From NCBI RefSeq assembly GCF_025398155.2, contig NZ_CP104562.2, positions 4,526,001 to 4,590,000 on the forward strand: 64,000 nucleotides of DNA. Reading direction: 5' to 3'. This document shows, in pieces, positions 1-7,491 of the stretch (its first letter is position 1; every line of letters begins with the position of its first letter). Origin of the DNA: Roseateles amylovorans (GTDB lineage: Bacteria > Pseudomonadota > Gammaproteobacteria > Burkholderiales > Burkholderiaceae_C). Under the pieces are notes generated by a model that was not told the DNA's origin, did no database searches, and saw nothing but the letters and a program-made list of their open reading frames with translations. Made by a program: the position numbers and the translations under genes.

Positions 1-55
1 CGATGGACTTGGCCATCTTGGTTTCAGCGTTCTTCTTGATGTCGGCAGTGGTCAT
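1..55 (-). CDS. frr: Ribosome recycling factor, N-terminal fragment
   Basis: Only the first 18 codons lie in the window; the gene runs off the left edge. The peptide begins MTTADIKKNAETKMAKSI, which matches the start of ribosome recycling factor, the protein that splits post-termination ribosomes together with EF-G. It follows pyrH on the same strand after a gap of 77 bases, the usual rpsB-tsf-pyrH-frr order. Identification rests on the short N-terminus plus this context. Confidence 0.85.
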   Translation of the reverse strand, partial: MTTADIKKNAETKMAKSI

Positions 56-132
56 GTTCTTTTCCTCGATCAGGGGACGGCACGCTCACGGGCACTGCGA
101 TGCCCGTGACAGTCTCTAACGCGCCAGTCCGG

Positions 133-843
133 TCAGACGTGCACCAAGGTGCCTTCGTCTTCACCCATCACCACGCGCTTGAGCGCGCCGGCCTTGAAGA
201 TCGAGAACACCTTGATCGGCAGTTTCTGGTCGCGGCACAGCGCGAAGGCGGTGGCGTCCAGGACTTGCAGGTTCTTGCTGATGGCTTCGTCGAAGCTGAT
301 CCGCGAGTAACGCGTGGCGTTGGGATCCTTCTTCGGATCGGCGCTGTACACGCCGTCCACCTTGGTGGCCTTCAGCACGATTTCCGCACCGATCTCGGCG
401 CCGCGCAGCGCAGCGGCGGTATCGGTGGTGAAGAAGGGGTTGCCGGTTCCGGCAGCGAAGACAACGACCTTGCCCTCTTCGAGGTACTGCAAGGCCTTGG
501 GGCGCACGTAGGGCTCGACCACCTGCTCGATCGCGATGGCGGACATCACGCGGGCGGTCATGCCTTCCTGGCGCATGGTGTCGGCCAGGGCCAGCGAGTT
601 CATCACCGTGGCCAGCATGCCCATGTAGTCCGCTGTCGCGCGGTCCATGCCCACCGAACCGCCCGCCACGCCGCGGAAGATGTTGCCGCCACCGATCACG
701 ACGGCGACTTCCACGCCGAGACGCGTGACTTCCTGGATCTCCTGGACCATGCGAACGATGGTCGCGCGGTTGATACCGTAGGCATCATCGCCCATCAGGG
801 CTTCGCCAGAGAGCTTGAGCAGGATGCGTTTGTGCGCGGGCAT
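133..843 (-). CDS. pyrH: UMP kinase
   Basis: Cytoplasmic uridylate kinase of 236 aa, which phosphorylates UMP to UDP with ATP in pyrimidine nucleotide synthesis. It is the bacterial amino-acid-kinase-fold type, not the eukaryotic P-loop type. Visible motifs are KLSGEAL near residues 10-16, GGGNIFRG at 51-58, GTGNPFFTTDTAA at 132-144 and KATKVDGVYSADP at 158-170 (nucleotide binding). Length is normal for the family. The ATG is preceded by GAGG at a good spacing. It lies downstream of tsf and upstream of frr on the same strand. A hairpin after tsf may reduce read-through into it. Confidence 0.97.
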   Translation of the reverse strand: MPAHKRILLKLSGEALMGDDAYGINRATIVRMVQEIQEVTRLGVEVAVVIGGGNIFRGVAGGSVGMDRATADYMGMLATVMNSLALADTMRQEGMTARVMSAIAIEQVVEPYVRPKALQYLEEGKVVVFAAGTGNPFFTTDTAAALRGAEIGAEIVLKATKVDGVYSADPKKDPNATRYSRISFDEAISKNLQVLDATAFALCRDQKLPIKVFSIFKAGALKRVVMGEDEGTLVHV

Positions 844-927
844 TGTTACCTCTTCATTACAGCGATGGGATGCGCCTGCACGAGCCCTTGTGGGCAGCGC
901 TCAGGGGCAGGCGCAGGCACAAGTGTA

Positions 928-949
928 AAGGGCGCCAGAGGCGCCCTTT
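928..949 (-). terminator. Hairpin terminator or attenuator after tsf
   Basis: A nine-base stem (aagggcgcc / ggcgccctt) with a three-base loop lies just past the tsf stop on the minus strand. Only a short T run follows, so termination may be partial and allow some transcription into pyrH. Confidence 0.6.
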
Positions 950-962
950 TGAGTCAGGGAGC

Positions 963-1862
963 TTATTGCCCCTTGCTGGCGGCGGCCACTTGCGCAGCCA
1001 CTTCCGCTGCGAAGTCGTCCACCTTCTTCTCGATGCCTTCGCCGACCACGTACAGGGTGAAGGACTTCACCGTGGTGGCCTTGTCCTTCAGCATCTGGGC
1101 GACGGTCTGCTTGCCGTCGGCGGCCTTCACGAAGACCTGGTCCAGCAGCGAGACTTCCTTCAGGAACTTCTGCACCGAGCCGTCGACCATCTTGGCGACG
1201 ATTTCGGCCGGCTTGCCGGATTCGGCAGCCTTCTCGGCGGCGATCTTGCGTTCCTTCTCCACCAGCTCGGCCGGCACTTCGGCAGACGACAGCGCCGCCG
1301 GCTTCATGGCGGCCACGTGCATGGCGACGTCCTTGGCGGCGACTTCGTCACCGTCGAACTCGACCAGCACGCCGATGCGGGTGCCGTGCAGGTAGGAGGC
1401 CAGCTTGGCGCCCGAGGCGTAGCGCTTGAAGCGGCGGATCGTCATGTTCTCGCCGATCTTGCCGATCAGGCCCTTGCGAACGTCTTCGACCGTCGGGCCG
1501 AAGCTTTCCTGGGACAGCGGCAGCGCAACCAGCGCGTCGACGTCGGCCGGGTTGTGCTCGGCGATCAGGCCGGCGACGGCGTTGACGAAGGCCAGGAACG
1601 CGTCGTTCTTCGACACGAAGTCGGTTTCGCAGTTCACTTCGACCAGCGCGCCGGCGTTGCCGACCACAGCGGCGGCGACCACGCCTTCAGCGGTGATGCG
1701 CGACGCGGCCTTGCCGGCCTTGTTGCCCAGCTTGACGCGCAGGATCTCTTCCGCGCGAACCATGTCGCCGTCGGCTTCGGTCAGCGCCTTCTTGCACTCC
1801 ATCATCGGCGAGTCCGTGCGGGCGCGCAGCTCGGCAACCATGCTTGCGGTAATTGCAGCCAT
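963..1862 (-). CDS. tsf: Elongation factor Ts
   Basis: EF-Ts (299 aa) is the nucleotide-exchange factor that recycles EF-Tu from GDP to GTP during translation. The N-terminal UBA-like region carries TDSPMMECKKAL at residues 16-27, the conserved EF-Ts signature. VEVNCETDFVSKN follows near residue 80, where the core dimerisation region begins. Length is typical. The ATG is preceded by GGAG about six bases upstream. It follows rpsB on the same strand, separated by a strong hairpin with a T run. Confidence 0.98.
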   Translation of the reverse strand: MAAITASMVAELRARTDSPMMECKKALTEADGDMVRAEEILRVKLGNKAGKAASRITAEGVVAAAVVGNAGALVEVNCETDFVSKNDAFLAFVNAVAGLIAEHNPADVDALVALPLSQESFGPTVEDVRKGLIGKIGENMTIRRFKRYASGAKLASYLHGTRIGVLVEFDGDEVAAKDVAMHVAAMKPAALSSAEVPAELVEKERKIAAEKAAESGKPAEIVAKMVDGSVQKFLKEVSLLDQVFVKAADGKQTVAQMLKDKATTVKSFTLYVVGEGIEKKVDDFAAEVAAQVAAASKGQ

Positions 1863-1921
1863 TTCAATCTCCGTGGGTCACAGGCCCGCGAACAACGCCG
1901 GGCCTGCTGAAATCTGATTGG

Positions 1922-1945
1922 AAAAAAGGGGCTGAATCAGCCCCC
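1922..1945 (-). terminator. Intercistronic terminator/attenuator between rpsB and tsf
   Basis: On the minus strand a stem GGGGCTG/CAGCCCC with a tiny loop is followed by six T residues, a textbook intrinsic terminator between rpsB and tsf. Such a site usually makes S2 more abundant than EF-Ts from a shared transcript. No separate tsf promoter is evident. Confidence 0.8.
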
Positions 1946-1975
1946 TTGTGGAACCCTGACGGGCAGTCAGAAGGC

Positions 1976-2722
1976 TTACGCGCCTTCGTTGACTTCCACG
2001 AATTCGTCGCCTTCGGCGGCCACGGGCTGGACTTGCTCGTGCGACGAATTGGCGCGACCTTCCAGGACCGCGTCGGCCACAGCCTTGGCGTACAGGGCGA
2101 CGGCCTTGGCGGAGTCGTCGTTGCCCGGGATCACATAGTCGATGCCGATGGGCGAATGGTTGGTGTCCACCACGCCGATGACCGGAATGCCCAGCTTCTT
2201 GGCTTCGGCCACGGCAATCTTGTGATAGCCGACGTCGATCACGAACAGCGCGTCCGGCAGGGCAGCCATGTCCTGGATGCCGCCGATGTTCTTTTCCAGC
2301 TTGGAAATGTCACGCTGGAACATCAGGGCTTCCTTCTTGATGGAAGGCTGCGTGCCGGCGTCGACTTGCGTCTGCATGTCCTTGAGCTTCTTCAGCGAGG
2401 TCTTGACCGTCTTGAAGTTGGTCAGCGTGCCGCCCAGCCAACGCTGGTTCACGCTGGGCACGCCAGCGCGCTCGGCTTCAGCGGCGACGATGTCGCGGGC
2501 CTGGCGCTTGGTGCCGACCATCAGGATCGTGCCGCGCTTGGCAGACAGCTGGCGCACGAACTTGAGGGCTTCCTCGAACGCGGGCAGCGTCTTCTCGAGG
2601 TTGATGATGTGGATCTTGTTGCGATGGCCGTAGATATACGGGGCCATCTTGGGGTTCCAGAAGCGGGTTTGGTGACCAAAATGGACGCCGGCTTCCAGCA
2701 TCTCACGCATCGTGACGGACAT
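1976..2722 (-). CDS. rpsB: 30S ribosomal protein S2
   Basis: Small-subunit ribosomal protein S2, 248 aa from the chosen start. It begins MSVTMREMLEAGVHFGHQT and contains WNPKMAPYIYGHRNKIHI, both diagnostic of S2. FVIDVGYHKIAVAEAKKLGIP and VDTNHSPIGIDYVIPGNDD lie in the central conserved core. A longer in-frame start exists 15 codons upstream, but the S2 family begins at MSVTM, and this ATG has GGAG upstream. First gene of the tsf-pyrH-frr group, with a leader of about 240 bases that may carry autoregulation. Confidence 0.98.
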   Translation of the reverse strand: MSVTMREMLEAGVHFGHQTRFWNPKMAPYIYGHRNKIHIINLEKTLPAFEEALKFVRQLSAKRGTILMVGTKRQARDIVAAEAERAGVPSVNQRWLGGTLTNFKTVKTSLKKLKDMQTQVDAGTQPSIKKEALMFQRDISKLEKNIGGIQDMAALPDALFVIDVGYHKIAVAEAKKLGIPVIGVVDTNHSPIGIDYVIPGNDDSAKAVALYAKAVADAVLEGRANSSHEQVQPVAAEGDEFVEVNEGA

Positions 2723-2966
2723 ATCTTCACTCCGAAGGTTGGTTCTAGAATCCGGCACGAATTGCAACGTCTATTAACCGCTGCAACACCTTTGATCGCC
2801 GGATCCGCGAATTTGCGAGGTGTTTCAAGGACTTCGGTCCCGAATCAGCGTGTGAACGTTCTTGCGAACGCCCCACTGGACCTGAACCTGAACCCCTGTG
2901 CTTCGCACCCCGCGTTGATGCCGGTGTCCAACCGCCTTGGTTGGCTTATCCGGCAAAAACCCGAAG

Positions 2967-2972
2967 AGTATA
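2967..2972 (-). promoter_or_regulatory. Candidate -10 box for the rpsB operon
   Basis: TATACT on the minus strand, about 245 bases upstream of the rpsB ATG. No convincing -35 is seen at 17 bases. Downstream in the leader, a cgttc/gaacg inverted repeat sits near 2857-2870. The box lies immediately before the divergent amidase start. Confidence 0.35.
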
Positions 2973-2984
2973 ACCAACTTCTGC

Positions 2985-4346
2985 ATGCCGATCGATCTGA
3001 CCGAGGCCCTGACGCAATTGCGCGAGGGCCGCTGTGACGCTCGCACCCTTCTCTCGCACAGCCTGGAACGCGCCCGCAGCCCCGCCTGCGAGCGGGTGTT
3101 CATCCGCACCTTCTTCGACGAAGCCACCGCCGTGGCGGCCCATGTCGACGCCCGCCTCGCCCGCGGGGAAGCGCTGCCGGCGCTAGGCGGGCTGTCGCTC
3201 TCGGTGAAGGATCTGTTCGATGTGGCTGGCCACCCCACTACCGCCGCATCCGCCAGCCTGGCCGATGCGGTGCCTGCTGACGACGATGCACCCGCCGTGG
3301 CCCGCCTCCGCGCTGCTGGGGCGGCGCTGATCGGGCACACCAACCTGAGCGAGTTCGCCTTTTCGGGCGTGGGACTGAACCCGCACCATGGGACGCCGGT
3401 CAACCCGGTCACCCGATTGCTCGATGGACTCGACCGGATCCCGGGCGGCTCCACCTCCGGCGGTGCGGTCAGCGTGTCGACCGGCGCCGCCTGGGCCGCA
3501 CTGGGCACCGACACCGGTGGCTCGCTGCGCATTCCTGCCGCGCTGCAGGGACTGGTCGGCTTCAAGAGCACGGCGCGCTGCATTCCGCTGGATCGGTGCA
3601 TTCCGCTGTCGCCCTCACTGGACACGGCCGGCGCGATCACGCGCTCGGTGCGCGACGCGGCGCTGCTGCATGGGCTGCTGTCCGGCCAGACCGTGAAGCC
3701 CGATCGCCGGCCCCTGGCGCAGCGGCGCCTGGCAGTGGTCCAGGAACTGATGCAGGACGATCTGGAACCCGCCGTGGCGCAGGCGTTCGAGCGCGCGCTG
3801 TCCGTGCTGCGCGCGGCGGGTGCCCAGATCGAGGTGTGCTCGATTCCTGCGCTGACCCGCGTCGCCGAGCTGCAGGCCGGTGGCGGCTTGCCAGCCTTCG
3901 AGAGCTGGCAGTGGCATCGCGACCGCTTGGCCACGCGGGGTGCCCTGTACGACCCCCGTGTGGCGCTGCGCATCCGGCGCGGCGAAACCATCCTCCCCGA
4001 TCACTATCACGCCCTGCTCGACGCCCGACGTCGCTGGATCCACGACATGACCCTCGCCCTGAACGGCTATGACGCCGTGCTCAGTCCCACCGTGCCGACG
4101 CAAGCCCCGGAGATCGCCCCTTTGCTGCTCAGCGACGGCCTGTTCTTCGCCACCAACGCCCGCTTGCTGCGCAATCCCTCGGTGGTGAATCTGCTGGACG
4201 GGTGCGCCCTGTCACTGCCCTGCCATCGGCCCGATGAATTGCCGATGGGGCTGATGCTCTGGGCGCCCGGTCTGCAGGACGCGACGCTGCTCAGCACCGC
4301 GGCCGACGTGGAAGCCGCGCTGACCCCGATCGCGGAGGCGCACTGA
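2985..4346 (+). CDS. Amidase (amidase-signature family)
   Basis: Amidohydrolase of the amidase-signature family, 453 aa, which hydrolyses a carboxamide by the Ser-cisSer-Lys triad. The likely lysine is K75 in SVKDLF, the cis-serine lies in GGSTSGG (154-160), and the nucleophile is S180 in GTDTGGS. The substrate cannot be read from sequence. GatA of the Glu-tRNA amidotransferase is unlikely, because no gatB or gatC is nearby. The ATG at 2985 is preferred over an earlier in-frame one that would extend into the rpsB promoter. One base separates its stop from the next ATG, so it is co-transcribed with the DadA-like gene. Annotated only as 'amidase'. Confidence 0.88.
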   Translation: MPIDLTEALTQLREGRCDARTLLSHSLERARSPACERVFIRTFFDEATAVAAHVDARLARGEALPALGGLSLSVKDLFDVAGHPTTAASASLADAVPADDDAPAVARLRAAGAALIGHTNLSEFAFSGVGLNPHHGTPVNPVTRLLDGLDRIPGGSTSGGAVSVSTGAAWAALGTDTGGSLRIPAALQGLVGFKSTARCIPLDRCIPLSPSLDTAGAITRSVRDAALLHGLLSGQTVKPDRRPLAQRRLAVVQELMQDDLEPAVAQAFERALSVLRAAGAQIEVCSIPALTRVAELQAGGGLPAFESWQWHRDRLATRGALYDPRVALRIRRGETILPDHYHALLDARRRWIHDMTLALNGYDAVLSPTVPTQAPEIAPLLLSDGLFFATNARLLRNPSVVNLLDGCALSLPCHRPDELPMGLMLWAPGLQDATLLSTAADVEAALTPIAEAH

Positions 4347-4347
4347 C

Positions 4348-5553
4348 ATGCGAGTTGCCGTGATCGGCGCCGGCCTGGCCGGCGTCACCAGCGCCTACGA
4401 ACTGGCATTGCAGGGCCACGAGGTCCATGTCTTCGAGCGGGACACCAGTGTGGCCACTGGCGCGAGCTTTGCGCCCCCCGGTTTGATCGCCCCCGGACTG
4501 ATGGCCGCCCGCCCCGCCTGGCCATTGAGCTGGCGGGGCGCGCCTCGTCAACTGGGCTGGCGCTGGGCCCATTGGCGGGCCCGTCGCGCCAGCGCCTCCC
4601 AGCCCGTGGCGGCGGGCGTTCATGCCCTCGCCCTGCGCGGCCAGGCGCTGACGGCCGTGTGGCGCCGCGAACTTCAGCTGGAGGTCGAACGCGAGGCCGG
4701 CATCCTGCTGCTGTGGCGCCATGCCAAGGACCACAAGGCCGCGGCACCACTGCTGGCGCGCCTGCAGGAGCGACAGGTCCCCCATCGCGCGCTGGATCCC
4801 GACGGATGCCGCGAGGTCGAGCCCGGCCTCAATCCCGACACGCCGCTGGCAGGCGGCCTTCATCTGCCCCAGGACGAAGCCGCCAATGCCCGTCAGTTCA
4901 GCCAGGCGCTGAAGCAGGAGGCCCAACGCCTGGGCGTGCAGTGGCACTTCAATGCCGAGGTGCTGCGCATTGAACCGGGCACCCAGCCGGCCTTGCATCT
5001 GGCCACCGGACAGCCCCCGCGTGTCGACGCCGTGATCGTCTGCGCCGGCAAGGGCGCAGCCTCGCTGCTCTCGCCCATCGGTCTGCGCCTGCCCTGGGCC
5101 ACCGTCCACGCCCACAGTCTGACCGCACCGCTGCGCTTGCTGGAGGCGCATCCCGACCTCGGACCGCGTGCGACGGTGGTCGACATGAGCCTGTCGGTCA
5201 CCCTGACTCGCCTGGGACAGCGGGTGCGGGTCGGCGGCGCGCACGAACTGGGCGGATCCGGCAACCAGCCGGACGGCAAGTCCATGGGCGCACTCCATCA
5301 GGCCTCGCATGACTGGTTCCCCGGCGCGTTGTTGGCCAGCGGACAGCAGCGATGGAAGGCCGCACGGCCGATGCTGCCCGATGAGCTGCCCCTGATCGGC
5401 GACAGCGGACTGCCGGGCGTCTGGCTGAACATCGGTCATGGCGAATGGGGCTGGGCGCTGGCGGCCGGCGCGGCACAACTGCTGGCGGGCCGGCTCGTCA
5501 AGCGGGATCCGGAGATCGACGTGTCGATGCTCGAGCCCGCACGGTTGAAGTGA
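4348..5553 (+). CDS. FAD-dependent oxidoreductase, D-amino acid dehydrogenase (DadA)-like
   Basis: Flavoprotein of 401 aa in the DAO/DadA family, expected to oxidise an amine or D-amino acid and pass electrons to the respiratory chain. The N-terminal dinucleotide-binding motif is VIGAGLAGVTSAYELA (residues 5-20), followed by FER at the end of the second strand. The C-terminus has ARPMLPDELPLIGD and NIGHGEWGWALAAG, matching the DadA FAD-closing motif. The gene follows the amidase directly. An amidase releasing an amino acid from an amide for this enzyme is possible but only inferred. Substrate unknown. Confidence 0.8.
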   Translation: MRVAVIGAGLAGVTSAYELALQGHEVHVFERDTSVATGASFAPPGLIAPGLMAARPAWPLSWRGAPRQLGWRWAHWRARRASASQPVAAGVHALALRGQALTAVWRRELQLEVEREAGILLLWRHAKDHKAAAPLLARLQERQVPHRALDPDGCREVEPGLNPDTPLAGGLHLPQDEAANARQFSQALKQEAQRLGVQWHFNAEVLRIEPGTQPALHLATGQPPRVDAVIVCAGKGAASLLSPIGLRLPWATVHAHSLTAPLRLLEAHPDLGPRATVVDMSLSVTLTRLGQRVRVGGAHELGGSGNQPDGKSMGALHQASHDWFPGALLASGQQRWKAARPMLPDELPLIGDSGLPGVWLNIGHGEWGWALAAGAAQLLAGRLVKRDPEIDVSMLEPARLK

Positions 5554-5697
5554 CCCGCACCTCGTGACCGCGAAAGGCCGCCCGGAGCCGCTGATGGCAG
5601 TGAGTCCCCTGCCCTGAGGCTTGACGCCGGGCAATGAAGGGCAAGGCAGCAGCCATCCGGACCGCCAACGCGCGGCTTCACAGGTAGAGTCAGCCGC

Positions 5698-7296
5698 ATG
5701 CATCCGCTGCTTCCGACCACGCGCGATTGGCCCCTTCACGACGCCGCTGCCAGCCGACGCCAAGAGGCCGCCGCGCTCGGGCGCCATCCCGCCCACACCC
5801 TGATCGAACGGGCGGGCTTGGCCGTGGCCCGGCTGGCCTTGGCGCTGGCGCCCCACGCGCAGCGCGCGGTGGTGTTTGCGGGCCCCGGGAACAACGGCGG
5901 CGATGGCTTGATCGCTGCACGACACCTGGCCCTGCAGGGCTGGACGGTGGACGTCATTCACGTCGGGCCATCCGCCACGGATGGATCCGACGCAGACCAC
6001 GCACTCAAGCGCCTGCAAGTGGGTGCGGGGATTCAGTGCTCAGCCTTGCCATCCGCCCCACCGACACGTGCCGACCTGGTCATCGATGCGCTGCTGGGGC
6101 TTGGCGCCAGCCGTCCGGCGGAGGGCGACATCGCCGCGGCGATCCGCCTGCTGCGTGCCATGCGTGCCGACGGCGCGCTGGTGCTGGCTGTGGACCTGCC
6201 CAGCGGACTGCATGCCAACACGGGTCGCCCGCTCGGCCACGACACGGTGCACGCCGACCACACACTCTCGCTGCTGACGCTCAAGCCGGGACTGCTGACC
6301 GGCGAAGGACGGGATCGCTGCGGACAACTGTGGTTTGACGACCTCGGCGAGCGCTCGACGGAGCCAGCATCCGCTCAGCTCATCGGACGGTCGCGGATCC
6401 TCGATTGGCAGCAGGCGTACGCACGCGCCGCCACCAGCCACAAGGGACGACACGGCGATGTCGTGGTCCTGGGCGGCGCCCCTCACATGCGCGGGGCGGC
6501 CTGGCTCGCGGCTTCCGCCGCACTGACCGCCGGCGCCGGCCGGGTGTATGCCGCGCTGCCCGAAGATGACGGGCAACCCTGGCCACCTCGTCCAGAACTG
6601 ATGCATTGGGATCCCAAGCGGTGGGACGAACCGGCGACCTCCTGGCGAGATGGGGTCGCCGTCTGCGGATGCGGTGGCGGGACCGCGATCGCCCCGCCGC
6701 TCAGTCGACTGCTGCCGCACGTCGCACGACTGGTGCTGGATGCAGACGCGCTCAACCTGGTGGCCGCCGATCCGGCGCTGCAAGCCGCCGTGGTGGGCCG
6801 AGCGCGACTCGGACTTCGCACAGTGATGACGCCTCATCCGCTGGAAGCGGCTCGATTGCTGGGGTTGCCCGGTGCTGCCGAGGTGCAGGCGGATCGCATC
6901 GCTGCCGCGCAGGCATTGGCGCGACGTTTCCAGTGTTGCGTGGTGGTCAAGGGCTCCGGATCCGTGATCGCAGCGGATGGCCTGGACATCACCTCCTCGC
7001 TCGGCGACCGGTCCCACGGACACGCTGGCGCGATGACACTCGGAGAGACGCGAGACGGCAGCCCCCAACTCGCCATCAACAGCACTGGCTCTTCCGCACT
7101 GTCCACCGCAGGCACCGGCGATGTGCTGGCGGGCTGGATTGGCGGCCTTTGGGCTCAGGCGCTCGACATATCGCCATTTGAATTGGCATGCGCGGCCGTG
7201 GCCTGGCACGGCGCAGCGGCCGAGTCCCATCACGGCCCGCTGCTGGCGGCGGATCTCGTGGCCGCCATGGCCCGGCTCCATGAACGCGCCCCATGA
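5698..7296 (+). CDS. nnr: Bifunctional NAD(P)H-hydrate epimerase / ADP-dependent NAD(P)H-hydrate dehydratase
   Basis: Metabolite-repair enzyme of 532 aa that rescues hydrated NADH and NADPH. The N-terminal YjeF_N epimerase domain (about residues 1-220) holds GPGNNGGDGL at 62-71 and interconverts R and S hydrates. The C-terminal ribokinase-like domain (about 245-530) holds HKGRHGDVVVLGG, TPHPLEAARLLG, VVVKGSG and GTGDVLAGWIGGL, the dehydratase signatures. The length fits the fused form. It follows the DadA-like gene by 144 bases. A strong hairpin 120 bases downstream ends the transcript and is shared with the convergent rnr gene. Confidence 0.95.
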   Translation: MHPLLPTTRDWPLHDAAASRRQEAAALGRHPAHTLIERAGLAVARLALALAPHAQRAVVFAGPGNNGGDGLIAARHLALQGWTVDVIHVGPSATDGSDADHALKRLQVGAGIQCSALPSAPPTRADLVIDALLGLGASRPAEGDIAAAIRLLRAMRADGALVLAVDLPSGLHANTGRPLGHDTVHADHTLSLLTLKPGLLTGEGRDRCGQLWFDDLGERSTEPASAQLIGRSRILDWQQAYARAATSHKGRHGDVVVLGGAPHMRGAAWLAASAALTAGAGRVYAALPEDDGQPWPPRPELMHWDPKRWDEPATSWRDGVAVCGCGGGTAIAPPLSRLLPHVARLVLDADALNLVAADPALQAAVVGRARLGLRTVMTPHPLEAARLLGLPGAAEVQADRIAAAQALARRFQCCVVVKGSGSVIAADGLDITSSLGDRSHGHAGAMTLGETRDGSPQLAINSTGSSALSTAGTGDVLAGWIGGLWAQALDISPFELACAAVAWHGAAAESHHGPLLAADLVAAMARLHERAP

Positions 7297-7416
7297 AGGC
7301 CAGACGCCGTCACTGATCCGGCCGACGTGTGACGTGCGACGTGGACACACGATCGAACACCGCCTTCCGGGCTCGTTGACCCATCCACAGAGGGCCGTCA
7401 GCGGGAACAGATGGAC

Positions 7417-7446
7417 AAAGGGCGCTCGAGGTTTCGAGCGCCCTTT
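7417..7446. terminator. Bidirectional intrinsic terminator between nnr and rnr
   Basis: Perfect ten-base stem (gggcgctcga / tcgagcgccc) with loop ggtt, flanked by AAA on the left and TTT on the right. It sits between convergent genes and can serve both strands. Confidence 0.8.
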
Positions 7447-7491
7447 CAGTGTGGCGATTCGACGGTGCCTGCGTCGAGCGCAGACCCGGGG

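Noticed and set aside
4291..6018. A 575-codon minus-strand open frame opposite the DadA-like and nnr genes
   Set aside because: Antisense shadow with no family motif or ribosome-binding site; the plus-strand genes are clear.
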